The notes under the pieces: generated by a model
The model's input: only the letters and a program-made list of their open reading frames with translations
Told to the model about the DNA's origin: nothing
Databases searched by the model: none
From: Streptomyces atroolivaceus
Lineage (GTDB): Bacteria; Actinomycetota; Actinomycetes; Streptomycetales; Streptomycetaceae
Direction: 5' to 3'
Length of the DNA stretch: 64,000 nt
Assembly (NCBI RefSeq): GCF_000717025.1
Contig: NZ_JNXG01000014.1
Coordinates: forward strand, 124,001 to 188,000
Part shown: piece after piece, positions 28,127 through 36,676 of the stretch
How positions within the stretch are numbered: position 1 is the stretch's first letter
Layout: every line of letters begins with the position of its first letter
Translations under genes and position numbers: made by a program

Positions 28127-29185
28127 TCAGTCGGTGGGTTCCCGCGGGGGTGCGCTGCTGCCGCGCGGCAGCAGTACAGGGGGTGCCGCAGGGCCGGACG
28201 ACAGGTCGCGACGGTGGACGACGTCGAACAGCCGACGGGTCACGTCAGCGCCGAAGCCGAACACGTCATGGCTCATGGCGGAGAGGGTCGGGTGCGTGAG
28301 TTGGCACAACTGGGAGTCGTCCCAGGCGATCAGGCTGACGTCCCTCGGTACGCTCAACCCCATCTCGGCGGCCACGGACAGACCCGCGACGGCCATGATG
28401 TCGTTGTCGTAGACGATGGCCGTGGGGCGGTTCGGGGAGGCCAGCAGCGACCGGGTCGCCCGGGCGCCCTGTTCCCCGGAATAGTCGGTGGTGACGCTGC
28501 GGGCCGGCTCCAGCCCGAGTTCGGCCACGATCGTGTTCAGCGCGGCGGTGCGGATGATGGTGTGGCCGAGCGACGGATGGCCGCCCACCCGTGCGATCCG
28601 CCTGTGCCCGAGAGCGGCGAGGTAGCGCACCGCCTCATGCACGGCAGCCTCGTCATCGGTCCATACCGAGGTGAACCCGCCGGTCAGCGACGGGTGGCCG
28701 ACCGCGACGGCCGGTAGCCCGATCGCCGCCAGTTCGGTGACCCGGGGGTCGTTCTGCTGGATGTCGACCAGAATGGAACCGGCGATCCGGCGCGACTGCC
28801 ACCACTCGCGGTGAACAGCTATCTCCTGAGTGGCGTCGCGCACCAGGTGCAGGAGCAGTGAGCACCGGTGTTCCTCCAGGACGGACTCGACCCCGGAGAT
28901 GAACTCCATGTAGAACGGCTCCAGCCCGAGCTGTCGCGCCGGCCGGGCGATGACCAGGCCGACGGTGTCCGCAGCACCGGTCGCGGAGCCGGACAGCTTG
29001 ATCGCGGTCTGGCTCGGCACCCAACCCAGCTCCGTGACCGCCGCCATGATGCGTACACGGGTGGCTTCCGAGACACCGGGCCGGTTGTTGAACGCCAGGG
29101 ACACAGCACCTCGGGACACCCCGGCCCGGGCGGCCACATCGTTGATGGTGACGCGCCCGGACCGGCGTGCGGGTGCCTCACTCAC
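28127..29185 (-). CDS. LacI family transcriptional regulator of the mannan operon
   Basis: A 352-residue LacI/GalR regulator. The HTH is at about 12-33 (VTINDVAARAGVSRGAVSLA) with hinge helix region ATRVRIMAAVTELGW, followed by a periplasmic-binding-protein-like sugar domain (GSILVDIQQNDPR, then AIVYDNDIMAVAGLSVAAEM). Its start overlaps the end of the beta-mannosidase gene by 8 nt, so it is the last gene of the uptake operon and regulates its own supply. Likely operators are the palindromes at 25639, 35121 and 35189; the inducer is presumably a manno-oligosaccharide. Confidence 0.94.
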   Translation of the reverse strand: MSEAPARRSGRVTINDVAARAGVSRGAVSLAFNNRPGVSEATRVRIMAAVTELGWVPSQTAIKLSGSATGAADTVGLVIARPARQLGLEPFYMEFISGVESVLEEHRCSLLLHLVRDATQEIAVHREWWQSRRIAGSILVDIQQNDPRVTELAAIGLPAVAVGHPSLTGGFTSVWTDDEAAVHEAVRYLAALGHRRIARVGGHPSLGHTIIRTAALNTIVAELGLEPARSVTTDYSGEQGARATRSLLASPNRPTAIVYDNDIMAVAGLSVAAEMGLSVPRDVSLIAWDDSQLCQLTHPTLSAMSHDVFGFGADVTRRLFDVVHRRDLSSGPAAPPVLLPRGSSAPPREPTD

Positions 29186-31649
29186 GACCGGCCGCCCCGT
29201 TGACGCAGAACAGTGCGCGGTCTGCGGCTTCCGCGGTGGGCTGCTCCCACCCGGTCACCCGCCAGGTGAAACTCTCGCCGGGCAACAGCGTGGCCCGTCC
29301 GTGGTCGGTGCGGGCGTCCGGGGCCAGCCGGTCGGCCTGCAGCACCAGGTCCCGTACGAGTCCGGTGGCGGTGACGGTGACCGCCACGCCTCTCCCGCCG
29401 TCCTGGCTCACCCGGACATCGTAGGAGGCGGCAGGGTAGGCGAACTCACGGTCCGCGCAGGCGAAGTGCACCGCACGCAGGCCGTCCGCATCGGCGGTCA
29501 GGAACTCCCGACGCGTGTCGCCGAACTCGATGACCGAACGGGGAAGCGCCTCCAGAGCCACGCTGCGTCCCGCGGCCCTGAGCGTGACCTCGGCGCTTGC
29601 CAGCACCGTTCCGTCCGCGCCCAGCCGGCGGACCGTGGCGGTGGTGTCCCAGGTGGCCGCGCTCTGGTTGCACCCGGCGATCACCAGGGCGCCGTCCCGG
29701 TCCTGGAGCGTCAGCAGCCGGTCGGCGTACAGACGGCGCATTTCGAAGTACAGCGGCTTGAGCCGGGCGTCACCGTCGATCGCGGCCCAGGAGGTCACCG
29801 GCCAGCAGTCGTTGAGCTGCCACAGCACCGTACCGGCGCAACGGGGCCAGTGGGAGCGCCAGTGCTCCACCCCGGTGGCGACGGCGCGGGCCTGATTCAG
29901 CTGGGTCAGGTAGTGCCAGGTGTCGAAGTCGGCCGGTTGGGCGAAGTGGTGGGCGAGCCCACGGTTCAGCTTGCCGTTGCCGTCCTCCGCCTTCTGGTGG
30001 TGCAGCATGCCGGGGGAACCATCCGTCAACGGCCTTTCGGACAGCGCGCGTTCCAGGGTGGCGTGGGCCGGCGGGGCCTGCCAGCCGAACTCCGCGACGA
30101 AGCGGGGCACGGTGGTGAGGTAGTCGCTGTAGTCACGGCGGTTCCACACCTCCCACGAGTGTGCGGTGCCATGGTCAGGGTCATTCGGAGTGTGGTTCCA
30201 CGACCCGGACCAGGGGCTGCCCGCCCAGTAGGGCCGCGTCGGGTCCGTCTGGGCCACGATGCGGGGCAGTAGACCCAGGTAATAGCCCTCCCCCCAGGAC
30301 TCTCCGGCGAGTTCCTGCTCCCACTCCCAGTCGGCGAATCCCCACAGGTTCTCGTTGTTGCCGTTCCACAGCACCAGCGACGGGTGGGGCATCAGCCGGG
30401 CCACGTTCTCCCGGGCCTCGGCCTCGATCTCGGAGCGCAGCGGCTGCTCCTCCGGGTAGGCGGCGCAGGCGAACAGGAAGTCCTGCCAGACCATCAGACC
30501 CAGCTCGTCGCAGATGTCGTAGAAGGCGCGGTCCTCGTAGATCCCCCCACCCCACACGCGTACCAGGTCCACACCCGCGTCGGCGGCCTGGGTGAGACGG
30601 GTGCGGTAGCGGTCAGCGCTGACGCGGGCGGGAAAGACGTCGTCGGGTATCCAGTTCACTCCCCGGGCGAAGACCGGAGTGCCGTTGACGACCAGGGTGA
30701 AGGCGCTTCCGTGCACGTCCCGGGACGTGTCGAGTTCGATCGTGCGGAAGCCTATGCGTCGCTCCCACGCGTCGAGGACATGGCCGTCGTCGTCCTTGAG
30801 TTCGACGCCGCACTCGTACAGAGACTGGTCGCCATAGCCGCGCGGCCACCACAGCGCTACGTCCGGGATGTGCACGGTCACCGTGGCGGTCGTGGCTCCG
30901 GGTGTGACGGTGATCTCCGACGATGTGCCGCCGACAGTGGCCGTCAGACGCAGGGGCCGGCTCCGACCGGTTGCTGTACGGTCCAGCTCGACGATGATGT
31001 CCACGATGCCGCTCCCATCACCCGCGACGGTGGCCTGAGGACGGACCTCAGCCAGCCGGGCTGTGGACCACTGCTCGATGCGCGCCTCGCGCCACACACC
31101 GGCCGTCACCAGGGTGGGGCCCCAGTCCCATCCGAACGAGCAGGCCATCTTGCGGATGTAGTTGAACGGCTCGGGGTAGGAGTTGGGCCGCTCCCCCAGC
31201 GTCGCCCGGATCGTCTCGGCCTCGGTGTACGCGGAGGTGAAGGCGACTTCGAGCGGCGCCGGACCGTTCGCCAGCAGATCGGTGACGTCGAACCGGTAGG
31301 AGCGGTGCATGTTCCGGGTACGCCCCAGCAGGCGGCCGGCGGCGCGGACGGCGGCGACCGTGTCCAGTCCGTCGAAGACCAGTTCGGCCCGCTCGAAGGT
31401 GCTGTCCCTGCGGGGCAGGTCGGTCGCATACGTCCAGTCGGCGCGGCCCACCCAGGCGGCCTCCGACTCGTTCCGCTCCAGATACGGGTCGGCCAGCAGG
31501 TCCGCTGCCATCAGGTCGGTGTGGACGCAGCCGGGCACCTGCGCCGGCACGGTGGTTCCTGCCAGCGCCGGGGGCGCGCCCTCGGGGGTGCCGCGGTCGG
31601 TGTTCAGCCGCAGTGTCCAGCCCTGGGACAGCGGCGTGGGGACCTTCAT
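29178..31649 (-). CDS. GH2 beta-mannosidase
   Basis: An 823-residue GH2 enzyme, normal length for beta-mannosidase. The N-terminal sugar-binding domain begins TPLSQGWTLRLN, then PAQVPGCVHTDLMAADLL. The immunoglobulin-like and TIM-barrel parts carry the acid/base in LVLWNGNNENLWGF and the nucleophile in VPRFVAEFGWQAPP. No signal peptide, so it hydrolyses imported manno-oligosaccharides in the cytoplasm. The ATG at 31649 has AAGGAG 7 nt upstream. It follows the second permease by 44 nt and overlaps the LacI gene by 8 nt. Confidence 0.95.
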   Translation of the reverse strand: MKVPTPLSQGWTLRLNTDRGTPEGAPPALAGTTVPAQVPGCVHTDLMAADLLADPYLERNESEAAWVGRADWTYATDLPRRDSTFERAELVFDGLDTVAAVRAAGRLLGRTRNMHRSYRFDVTDLLANGPAPLEVAFTSAYTEAETIRATLGERPNSYPEPFNYIRKMACSFGWDWGPTLVTAGVWREARIEQWSTARLAEVRPQATVAGDGSGIVDIIVELDRTATGRSRPLRLTATVGGTSSEITVTPGATTATVTVHIPDVALWWPRGYGDQSLYECGVELKDDDGHVLDAWERRIGFRTIELDTSRDVHGSAFTLVVNGTPVFARGVNWIPDDVFPARVSADRYRTRLTQAADAGVDLVRVWGGGIYEDRAFYDICDELGLMVWQDFLFACAAYPEEQPLRSEIEAEARENVARLMPHPSLVLWNGNNENLWGFADWEWEQELAGESWGEGYYLGLLPRIVAQTDPTRPYWAGSPWSGSWNHTPNDPDHGTAHSWEVWNRRDYSDYLTTVPRFVAEFGWQAPPAHATLERALSERPLTDGSPGMLHHQKAEDGNGKLNRGLAHHFAQPADFDTWHYLTQLNQARAVATGVEHWRSHWPRCAGTVLWQLNDCWPVTSWAAIDGDARLKPLYFEMRRLYADRLLTLQDRDGALVIAGCNQSAATWDTTATVRRLGADGTVLASAEVTLRAAGRSVALEALPRSVIEFGDTRREFLTADADGLRAVHFACADREFAYPAASYDVRVSQDGGRGVAVTVTATGLVRDLVLQADRLAPDARTDHGRATLLPGESFTWRVTGWEQPTAEAADRALFCVNGAAGRE

Positions 31650-31693
31650 GCGTACTCCTTGAGACGTAGTGCGGGGCGCGATGGGCGGGCAGG

Positions 31694-32572
31694 TCATTTG
31701 GTGGACCCGGCCGCGAATCCGCTGTAGATGAAGCGCTGCAGCGCCAGGAAGACGATCAGGGTGGGCACGATCACGACGATCGTGCCGGCGGAGATGGTCT
31801 CCCAGTGGGCGCCGAAGGGGCCTTTGAATCGGAACAGGGCGGTGGAGATGGTGCCGAGTTCGGGGTCCGGCATGTAGAGGAAGGGCACGTAGAAGTCGTT
31901 GTAGATCGCGATGCCCTTGACGATGACGACGGTGGCGATGGCCGGTCGAAGCATCGGGAGGATGATCTTCCGGTAGATCGTCCAGGAGTTGGCGCCGTCG
32001 ATGCGTGCGGCCTCGTCCAGGGAGAGGGGGATGGACCGGATGAACTGCAGGAAGATGTAGATCGACACGATGTCGGTGCCGGTGTACAGCAGGATCGGTG
32101 CCCACCTGCTGTTGAATGCGCCGAGCTCGTCGATCACCTGGAACGTCGCGACCTGGGTGGTGACGCTGGGCACCAGCGTCGCCAGCAGGAAGAGGCCCAT
32201 CACCAGTTTCTTGAGACGGAACTGGAAGCGGTCGATGGCATAGGCGGTCATCGAGCCGATCAGCACCGTCCCCGCGGTGGACACCACGAGGATCAGCGTC
32301 GTGTTGCCGAACGCCCGCAGCATCGCGCCCTGCTCGACGGCGGTCGCGTAGTTGGCGAAGTTGAACCAGTCACCGGGCAGCGACAGCGGTCCGCTGTTCG
32401 CCACCTCCGACTCGGTCTTGAGCGAGGTCAGCAGGACGACGACGAGCGGAACGAGGACCACTGCCGAGGCCAGGAGCAGGGACAGGTACTTGAGGAGGGC
32501 GGGAATCCTGGTCGGTACGGTGCGGTCGGCGTGGATCGTGCGCCGGGGCGGGGCGGACATGTCGGTGGTCAC
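31694..32572 (-). CDS. Sugar ABC transporter permease (MalG-type)
   Basis: A 292-residue CUT1-family permease with six membrane spans. The cytoplasmic EAA loop reads EAARIDGANSWTIYRKIILP, which docks the ATPase. The GTG start at 32572 overlaps the stop of the first permease gene (GTGA), so translation is coupled; an in-frame ATG lies 12 nt later. It pairs with the permease at 32569-33534 and the binding lipoprotein at 33640 to import oligosaccharide, probably manno-oligosaccharides. There is no ATPase gene in the operon. Confidence 0.95.
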   Translation of the reverse strand: MTTDMSAPPRRTIHADRTVPTRIPALLKYLSLLLASAVVLVPLVVVLLTSLKTESEVANSGPLSLPGDWFNFANYATAVEQGAMLRAFGNTTLILVVSTAGTVLIGSMTAYAIDRFQFRLKKLVMGLFLLATLVPSVTTQVATFQVIDELGAFNSRWAPILLYTGTDIVSIYIFLQFIRSIPLSLDEAARIDGANSWTIYRKIILPMLRPAIATVVIVKGIAIYNDFYVPFLYMPDPELGTISTALFRFKGPFGAHWETISAGTIVVIVPTLIVFLALQRFIYSGFAAGSTK

Positions 32573-33534
32573 GAGAGCTCCACCCTCTCCTCGGGGAACA
32601 ACCGGCGCTGCACCCAGGTGATCAGCAGGATGAGGATCAGCAGCACGACGGCTGACGCCGAGGCCAGGCCGACCTTGTCGAATTGGAAGGCGAGCTTGAC
32701 CGTCTGTATGACGAACGTCTCCGTGCCGTTGGCGCCACCGGTCATGATGTAGGGGATCTCGAAGACGGCCAGGGAACCGGAGACGGCGAGTATGAAACTC
32801 AGGCTGATGATCGGCTTGATGCTGGGGGCGATGATGTGACGGAACTGCTGCCAGCGGTTCGCCCCGTCCAGCTCCGCTGCCTCGTACAGGTGCGGCGGAA
32901 TGGACTGGATCGCGCCGAGGAACAGCACCATGTTCAGGCCCATGAAGCGCCACACCGAAACCCCCGCGAGCGAGGGGTTGGCCAGGTCCGGGTCCCCTAG
33001 CCACAGGTGTCTGCCCTCCGCCCCGACCAGGCGCAGCAGTGTGTCGAGGGTGCCATCGGGTTGGAAGAAGTACAGGAACACGAATCCGACGGCCACCCCG
33101 TTGATCAGGTAGGGAAAGAACAGCAGGCCCTTGAACAGGTTGCGGAACCGGGTGTTGAAGCTGAGGACCGTGGCGAAGTACAGCGCAAGCGCGATCTGGA
33201 GGAACGACGCTGCCAGGTAGAAGCCGCTGACGACGAACACCTCGAACCGTGCGGGCCGTGTCACCAGGTCGGTGTAGTTCTCCCCGCCCACATAGGAGCG
33301 TGCGGGGCTGATGCCGTCCCAGTCGGTGAAGCTGTATCCGATCATGTCGGCCACCGGCAGGAACGTGAACATCAGCAGCAGTGCCAGCGGTGCGGCCAGG
33401 AAGAGCCAGGGGGTCAGGGCTGCGGTACGACGCCTCCTTCCGGCACGTGGCCGGCCGGGGGCGGGCTCCGGCGGCGGCGCGCTTCGCCGGTCGGCGGCCG
33501 GCCCTTCGGCACGGGTGTTGTGGACAACGGTCAT
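32569..33534 (-). CDS. Sugar ABC transporter permease (MalF-type)
   Basis: A 321-residue CUT1 permease. A basic, Pro-rich cytoplasmic N terminus of about 40 residues leads to six spans. The EAA loop is YEAAELDGANRWQQFRHIIA. The ATG at 33534 has GAGGA about 10 nt upstream; an open frame extends 17 codons further without support. It is separated from the binding-protein gene by 105 nt that contain a 12-bp inverted repeat. Confidence 0.95.
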   Translation of the reverse strand: MTVVHNTRAEGPAADRRSAPPPEPAPGRPRAGRRRRTAALTPWLFLAAPLALLLMFTFLPVADMIGYSFTDWDGISPARSYVGGENYTDLVTRPARFEVFVVSGFYLAASFLQIALALYFATVLSFNTRFRNLFKGLLFFPYLINGVAVGFVFLYFFQPDGTLDTLLRLVGAEGRHLWLGDPDLANPSLAGVSVWRFMGLNMVLFLGAIQSIPPHLYEAAELDGANRWQQFRHIIAPSIKPIISLSFILAVSGSLAVFEIPYIMTGGANGTETFVIQTVKLAFQFDKVGLASASAVVLLILILLITWVQRRLFPEERVELS

Positions 33535-33579
33535 CTCATGGTTCCTCGTGGTGGGTTCCCTGGTGGGCGGGCATCGGGG

Positions 33580-33630
33580 CGGCACGGTGAGCGGTTCGGG
33601 CGGAGCCCTGGCCGGGGTCTCACCGTGCCG
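33580..33630 (-). terminator. Intercistronic stem-loop between SBP and permease genes
   Basis: CGGCACGGTGAG (33580-33591) and CTCACCGTGCCG (33619-33630) form a perfect 12-bp stem with a 27-nt loop. It starts 9 nt after the SBP stop. Such elements after binding-protein genes limit read-through or protect the SBP message, giving more SBP than permease. No T tract follows. Confidence 0.6.
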
Positions 33631-33639
33631 CGAACACGG

Positions 33640-34953
33640 TCAGCCGCCGAGGGTCTGCTGAGCCTCGGCCCACTTGCCGTTCAGCTCGCCGAAGTAGCTG
33701 TCCATGTCCCCGTCGGCCGCGCCCCGGGCGATGTCGACCAGCTTCTGCCGGTAGCCCTGCGCGGTGATGCCGATCTCGGACGCTTTGTCGATCTTGTTGA
33801 CCTCGACGATGTCCTCCTGGCTCTGCGGGATCATCGTGACATCGTTGTCAGAGAAGGCCTTGAGCGTGTCCGGCAACGGAGCGCCCTTGACCGCGGAGAT
33901 GGACCCTTCACTGGCGGCCTGGCCGGACTTGGTGATGTACCAGTCGAGCCACGCCCGGGCCGCTTCCTTGTTGTCGGAGTGCGCGTTGACCGCGTACTGG
34001 TAGTCAGGACGGAGCACCGAGCAGTACGTTCCGTCGTGCTGCACCGGGAACGGCATGAACGCGATGTCGTCGGGGTTCTTCCCGGCGGCCTCCGCACCGG
34101 TCCTCATCTGGGAGATCGCCCAGGACCCCAGCCACATCGATGCGACCTTGCCGGATCCGATCTGCGCCTTGGAGTCCTCCCAGTTGGTCGTGGTCGGGTC
34201 GGGCTCGGCCAGCTTCTTCTCGACGATCGAGTAAAGAAGTCCGTCGATCGCGTACAGGTCCGATCCGCTGCTCCAGGGTTCCTTGGTCTTGGCCAGGCGG
34301 TCGTAGGATCCGGAGTCGCAGGAGGGCGAGCCGATGGCGTTCGTCCAGTTGGTGAGCGGCCAGCCGTCCTTGTAGTTCGTGTAGTACGGGACGGCGTCCG
34401 TCTTCGCCTTGATCGTCTCCAGGTCCGCGATGAACTCCTCGGGCGTAGCTGGCCAGGCCTTGATTCCGGCCTTCTCCCAGACCGCCTTGTTGTAGACGAA
34501 TCCGTTCGCCACCCCGATGTTGGCCAGCCCGTAGACCTTGCCGTCCACCGTTGCGTGACTGGTGTAGTCGAACTTCTCCGACAGCGCGATGGAGTTGCCG
34601 AGCGGTGCGAAGAAGTTGGGGTACTGCTCGACGGAGAGGGAGTTGGGGATCAAGAGGACGTCACCGTAGTTCTCGGTGTTCATCCGGATCTTGGCCTCCC
34701 CCTCGTAGTCGGTCAGACCCTCGAACTTGACCTTCACGCCCGGGTAGACCTTGTTGAACTCGGCTGCGTACTTCTTCAACGAGCCGTCAGCTATCTGATC
34801 CGTCCGGTTGGTCAGCACCGTGATGCCGCCCGACACCTTCGCGGGATCGCTCGGTGCGGCCGCGATCTCGCCAGTCGCCGCACCCCCTTGACCACTACAT
34901 GCCGTGACAGCAACCAAAGTCGCAGCCACCAGAACCACACATGCTCTACGCAT
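33640..34953 (-). CDS. Extracellular sugar-binding lipoprotein (SBP family 1)
   Basis: A 437-residue ABC solute-binding protein. The lipoprotein signal ends VAVTACSG (lipobox, Cys lipidated), followed by the SBP family 1 pattern (GGITVLTNRTDQIADGSLKK, then FNKVYPGVKVKF; later EEFIADLETIKAKTDAVPYY). It is anchored outside the membrane and delivers oligosaccharide to the two permeases. I prefer ATG 34953 (GAGGGG about 8 nt upstream); GTG 34962 has its purine tract too close. First gene of the operon. Confidence 0.94.
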   Translation of the reverse strand: MRRACVVLVAATLVAVTACSGQGGAATGEIAAAPSDPAKVSGGITVLTNRTDQIADGSLKKYAAEFNKVYPGVKVKFEGLTDYEGEAKIRMNTENYGDVLLIPNSLSVEQYPNFFAPLGNSIALSEKFDYTSHATVDGKVYGLANIGVANGFVYNKAVWEKAGIKAWPATPEEFIADLETIKAKTDAVPYYTNYKDGWPLTNWTNAIGSPSCDSGSYDRLAKTKEPWSSGSDLYAIDGLLYSIVEKKLAEPDPTTTNWEDSKAQIGSGKVASMWLGSWAISQMRTGAEAAGKNPDDIAFMPFPVQHDGTYCSVLRPDYQYAVNAHSDNKEAARAWLDWYITKSGQAASEGSISAVKGAPLPDTLKAFSDNDVTMIPQSQEDIVEVNKIDKASEIGITAQGYRQKLVDIARGAADGDMDSYFGELNGKWAEAQQTLGG

Positions 34954-35120
34954 TTCGCCCACCCCTCACTGCACGGCTCTCGGCGTCACACCCAGGGGGG
35001 TGCCTCATCGGCTACCACCGCCCCGGCCTGATGAGCGCTCAACGTAGACGTAACTCGGCGGCAATGTCCATAGACCGCTCCATCTGAATTTCACGCCCTC
35101 ACAAGGCCCTGAACTGCGGC

Positions 35121-35132
35121 TTTACTAAACGT
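35121..35132. promoter_or_regulatory. Site matching the GH26 operator
   Basis: On the minus strand this reads ACGTTTAGTAAA, 11 of 12 bases identical to 25639-25650 upstream of the mannanase. It lies in the divergent region between the binding-protein and ROK genes. Shared control by the local LacI protein is inferred. Confidence 0.45.
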
Positions 35133-35188
35133 TGGCTAAATCAAACGCAACTTGAACGCGTCGGCCGAGGAGGATTCGACGAGGGCTG

Positions 35189-35200
35189 GACAACGTTGTC
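35189..35200. promoter_or_regulatory. LacI-like palindrome GACAACGTTGTC
   Basis: A perfect 12-bp palindrome with a central CG, the usual shape of LacI/GalR operators, 69 nt upstream of the ROK start and 236 nt upstream of the SBP start. Confidence 0.55.
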
Positions 35201-35268
35201 AGGCGATGGTCAGATGTGGTGTCCTCAGCGGGACCCACACATGCCACCCCCTACAAAGGACTGTCACT

Positions 35269-36264
35269 TTGAGTAGTCACCGGTCGGCAGCTTCACCCGC
35301 AAGCGATGACTTGATCGCCGCCCTTGATATCGGCGGAACCAAAATCGCCGGCGCCCTGGTCGATCGGGACGGCGTTCTGGTACTCCGCACCCGCCGCACC
35401 ACCCCGGCACAGGAACCTGCCGACGCGATCCTCGGCTCGGTGTTCGAGGTGCTGAGCGCCCTGGCTGCCAGCCCTCTGTGGGGGAGGGTACGGGCCGTGG
35501 GCATCGGCAGCGCCGGCCCGATCGACCTGGCACACGGCACCGTGAGTCCTGTCAACATCCCTGCCTGGAGGGACTTTCCCCTCATCGAGTCCGTCGCAAG
35601 GCATCCAGCTCTCGCCCACCGGCAGGTGATGCTGGCGGGAGACGCCGTGGCAATGACCGCCGCTGAACATCGCCACGGCGCGGCACGCGGACACAAGAAC
35701 GCACTGTGCCTCGTCGTGTCCACGGGCGTCGGCGCCGGACTGGTCCTCAACGGCAGCGTGCACCACGGGCTCACAGGCAACGCCGGCCACCTCGGGCACA
35801 TCAGCGTCGACTTCGACGGTGAACCCTGTCCGTGCGGCGCGAGAGGCTGCCTGGAAGCCATCGCCAGTGGCACCGCCATCACCCGGCACGCGCTTGCCCT
35901 TGGCTGGCAAACACCTCTGACACCGGACGCAGCGGGGGTCGCGGCAGCGGCTCGCGCTGGAGACACGGCGGCTCTCGCCGCCTTCGATCGGGCAGCCCGT
36001 GCGTTGGCGGCCGGCATCGCTGCCACGGCGGCGCTGATCGAGATCGATATTGCCGTGGTCGGGGGCGGTGTCGCTCAGGCCGGCGAGGTGTTCTTCGAAC
36101 CGCTCGCCCGCCATCTGCGGGGCTACGCGGCGATGCCGTTCCTGAAGGGGCTGCGCGCCGTGCCCGCTGAACTGGGCCCCGACGCCGGTCTGGTCGGAGC
36201 GGCGGTGCTGGCGGGGGCGGGAGTACCACCCCTCGCGACCGTGCTTGTCGACGGCAACCGGTAG
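35269..36264 (+). CDS. ROK family sugar kinase
   Basis: A 331-residue ROK-family protein without an HTH, so a kinase rather than a repressor. It has the phosphate-binding motif ALDIGGTKIAGALVDRDG near the N terminus, AVGIGSAGPIDLAHG, the sugar-side GNAGHLGHISVD and the zinc motif CPCGARGCLEA. It likely phosphorylates glucose or mannose with ATP. I chose the TTG start at 35269 because AAAGGA lies exactly 8 nt upstream and the length then fits the family; an ATG at 35152 adds unrelated residues. Divergent from the SBP operon and probably co-regulated. Confidence 0.9.
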   Translation: MSSHRSAASPASDDLIAALDIGGTKIAGALVDRDGVLVLRTRRTTPAQEPADAILGSVFEVLSALAASPLWGRVRAVGIGSAGPIDLAHGTVSPVNIPAWRDFPLIESVARHPALAHRQVMLAGDAVAMTAAEHRHGAARGHKNALCLVVSTGVGAGLVLNGSVHHGLTGNAGHLGHISVDFDGEPCPCGARGCLEAIASGTAITRHALALGWQTPLTPDAAGVAAAARAGDTAALAAFDRAARALAAGIAATAALIEIDIAVVGGGVAQAGEVFFEPLARHLRGYAAMPFLKGLRAVPAELGPDAGLVGAAVLAGAGVPPLATVLVDGNR

Positions 36265-36676
36265 GCATCGACCAGGCGGTTCTCCTCGGAGTCGGTGTGC
36301 GTCGTCGATGTCGTACGGAGAACCCGCTTCCTGTACCGGCGGCGACAAGGTCCTCCACCACGACGCCCGCTAGGAGCACACGCCAAAGCCGCCCGGTGGG
36401 CCCGCGCGGAAGCGGCCGCAACCTTCTTGACTCACGGTGCGCGTGGAGACAGCCGGGGTACGAGCGTCCAGGCCTGCGTGCGCCGGGTCTCCCGGATCAC
36501 TCGTTCCGCGATCCCACATTCTGGACGATGCCCAACCAGTCCGTGAGATGCATGAGATCGTTGCGGCGCCCGCACCGGTCGCGCGGCCTTGCCCCGAGGG
36601 GACCTGCGCCGCCGTGCGGGACCGTCGGCTCCACGCGTCGACGGCCGCACTCCGCCCTCGTGGGAAAGTTCCAGAG
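36265..36676. other. Intergenic, no gene seen
   Basis: About 410 bases between the ROK and MHS genes with no recognisable coding or RNA feature. Confidence 0.4.

Noticed and set aside
33007..35031. 674-codon plus-strand open frame
   Set aside because: It runs opposite the ABC permease and binding-protein genes. High GC keeps the antisense frame open; no domain is recognisable.
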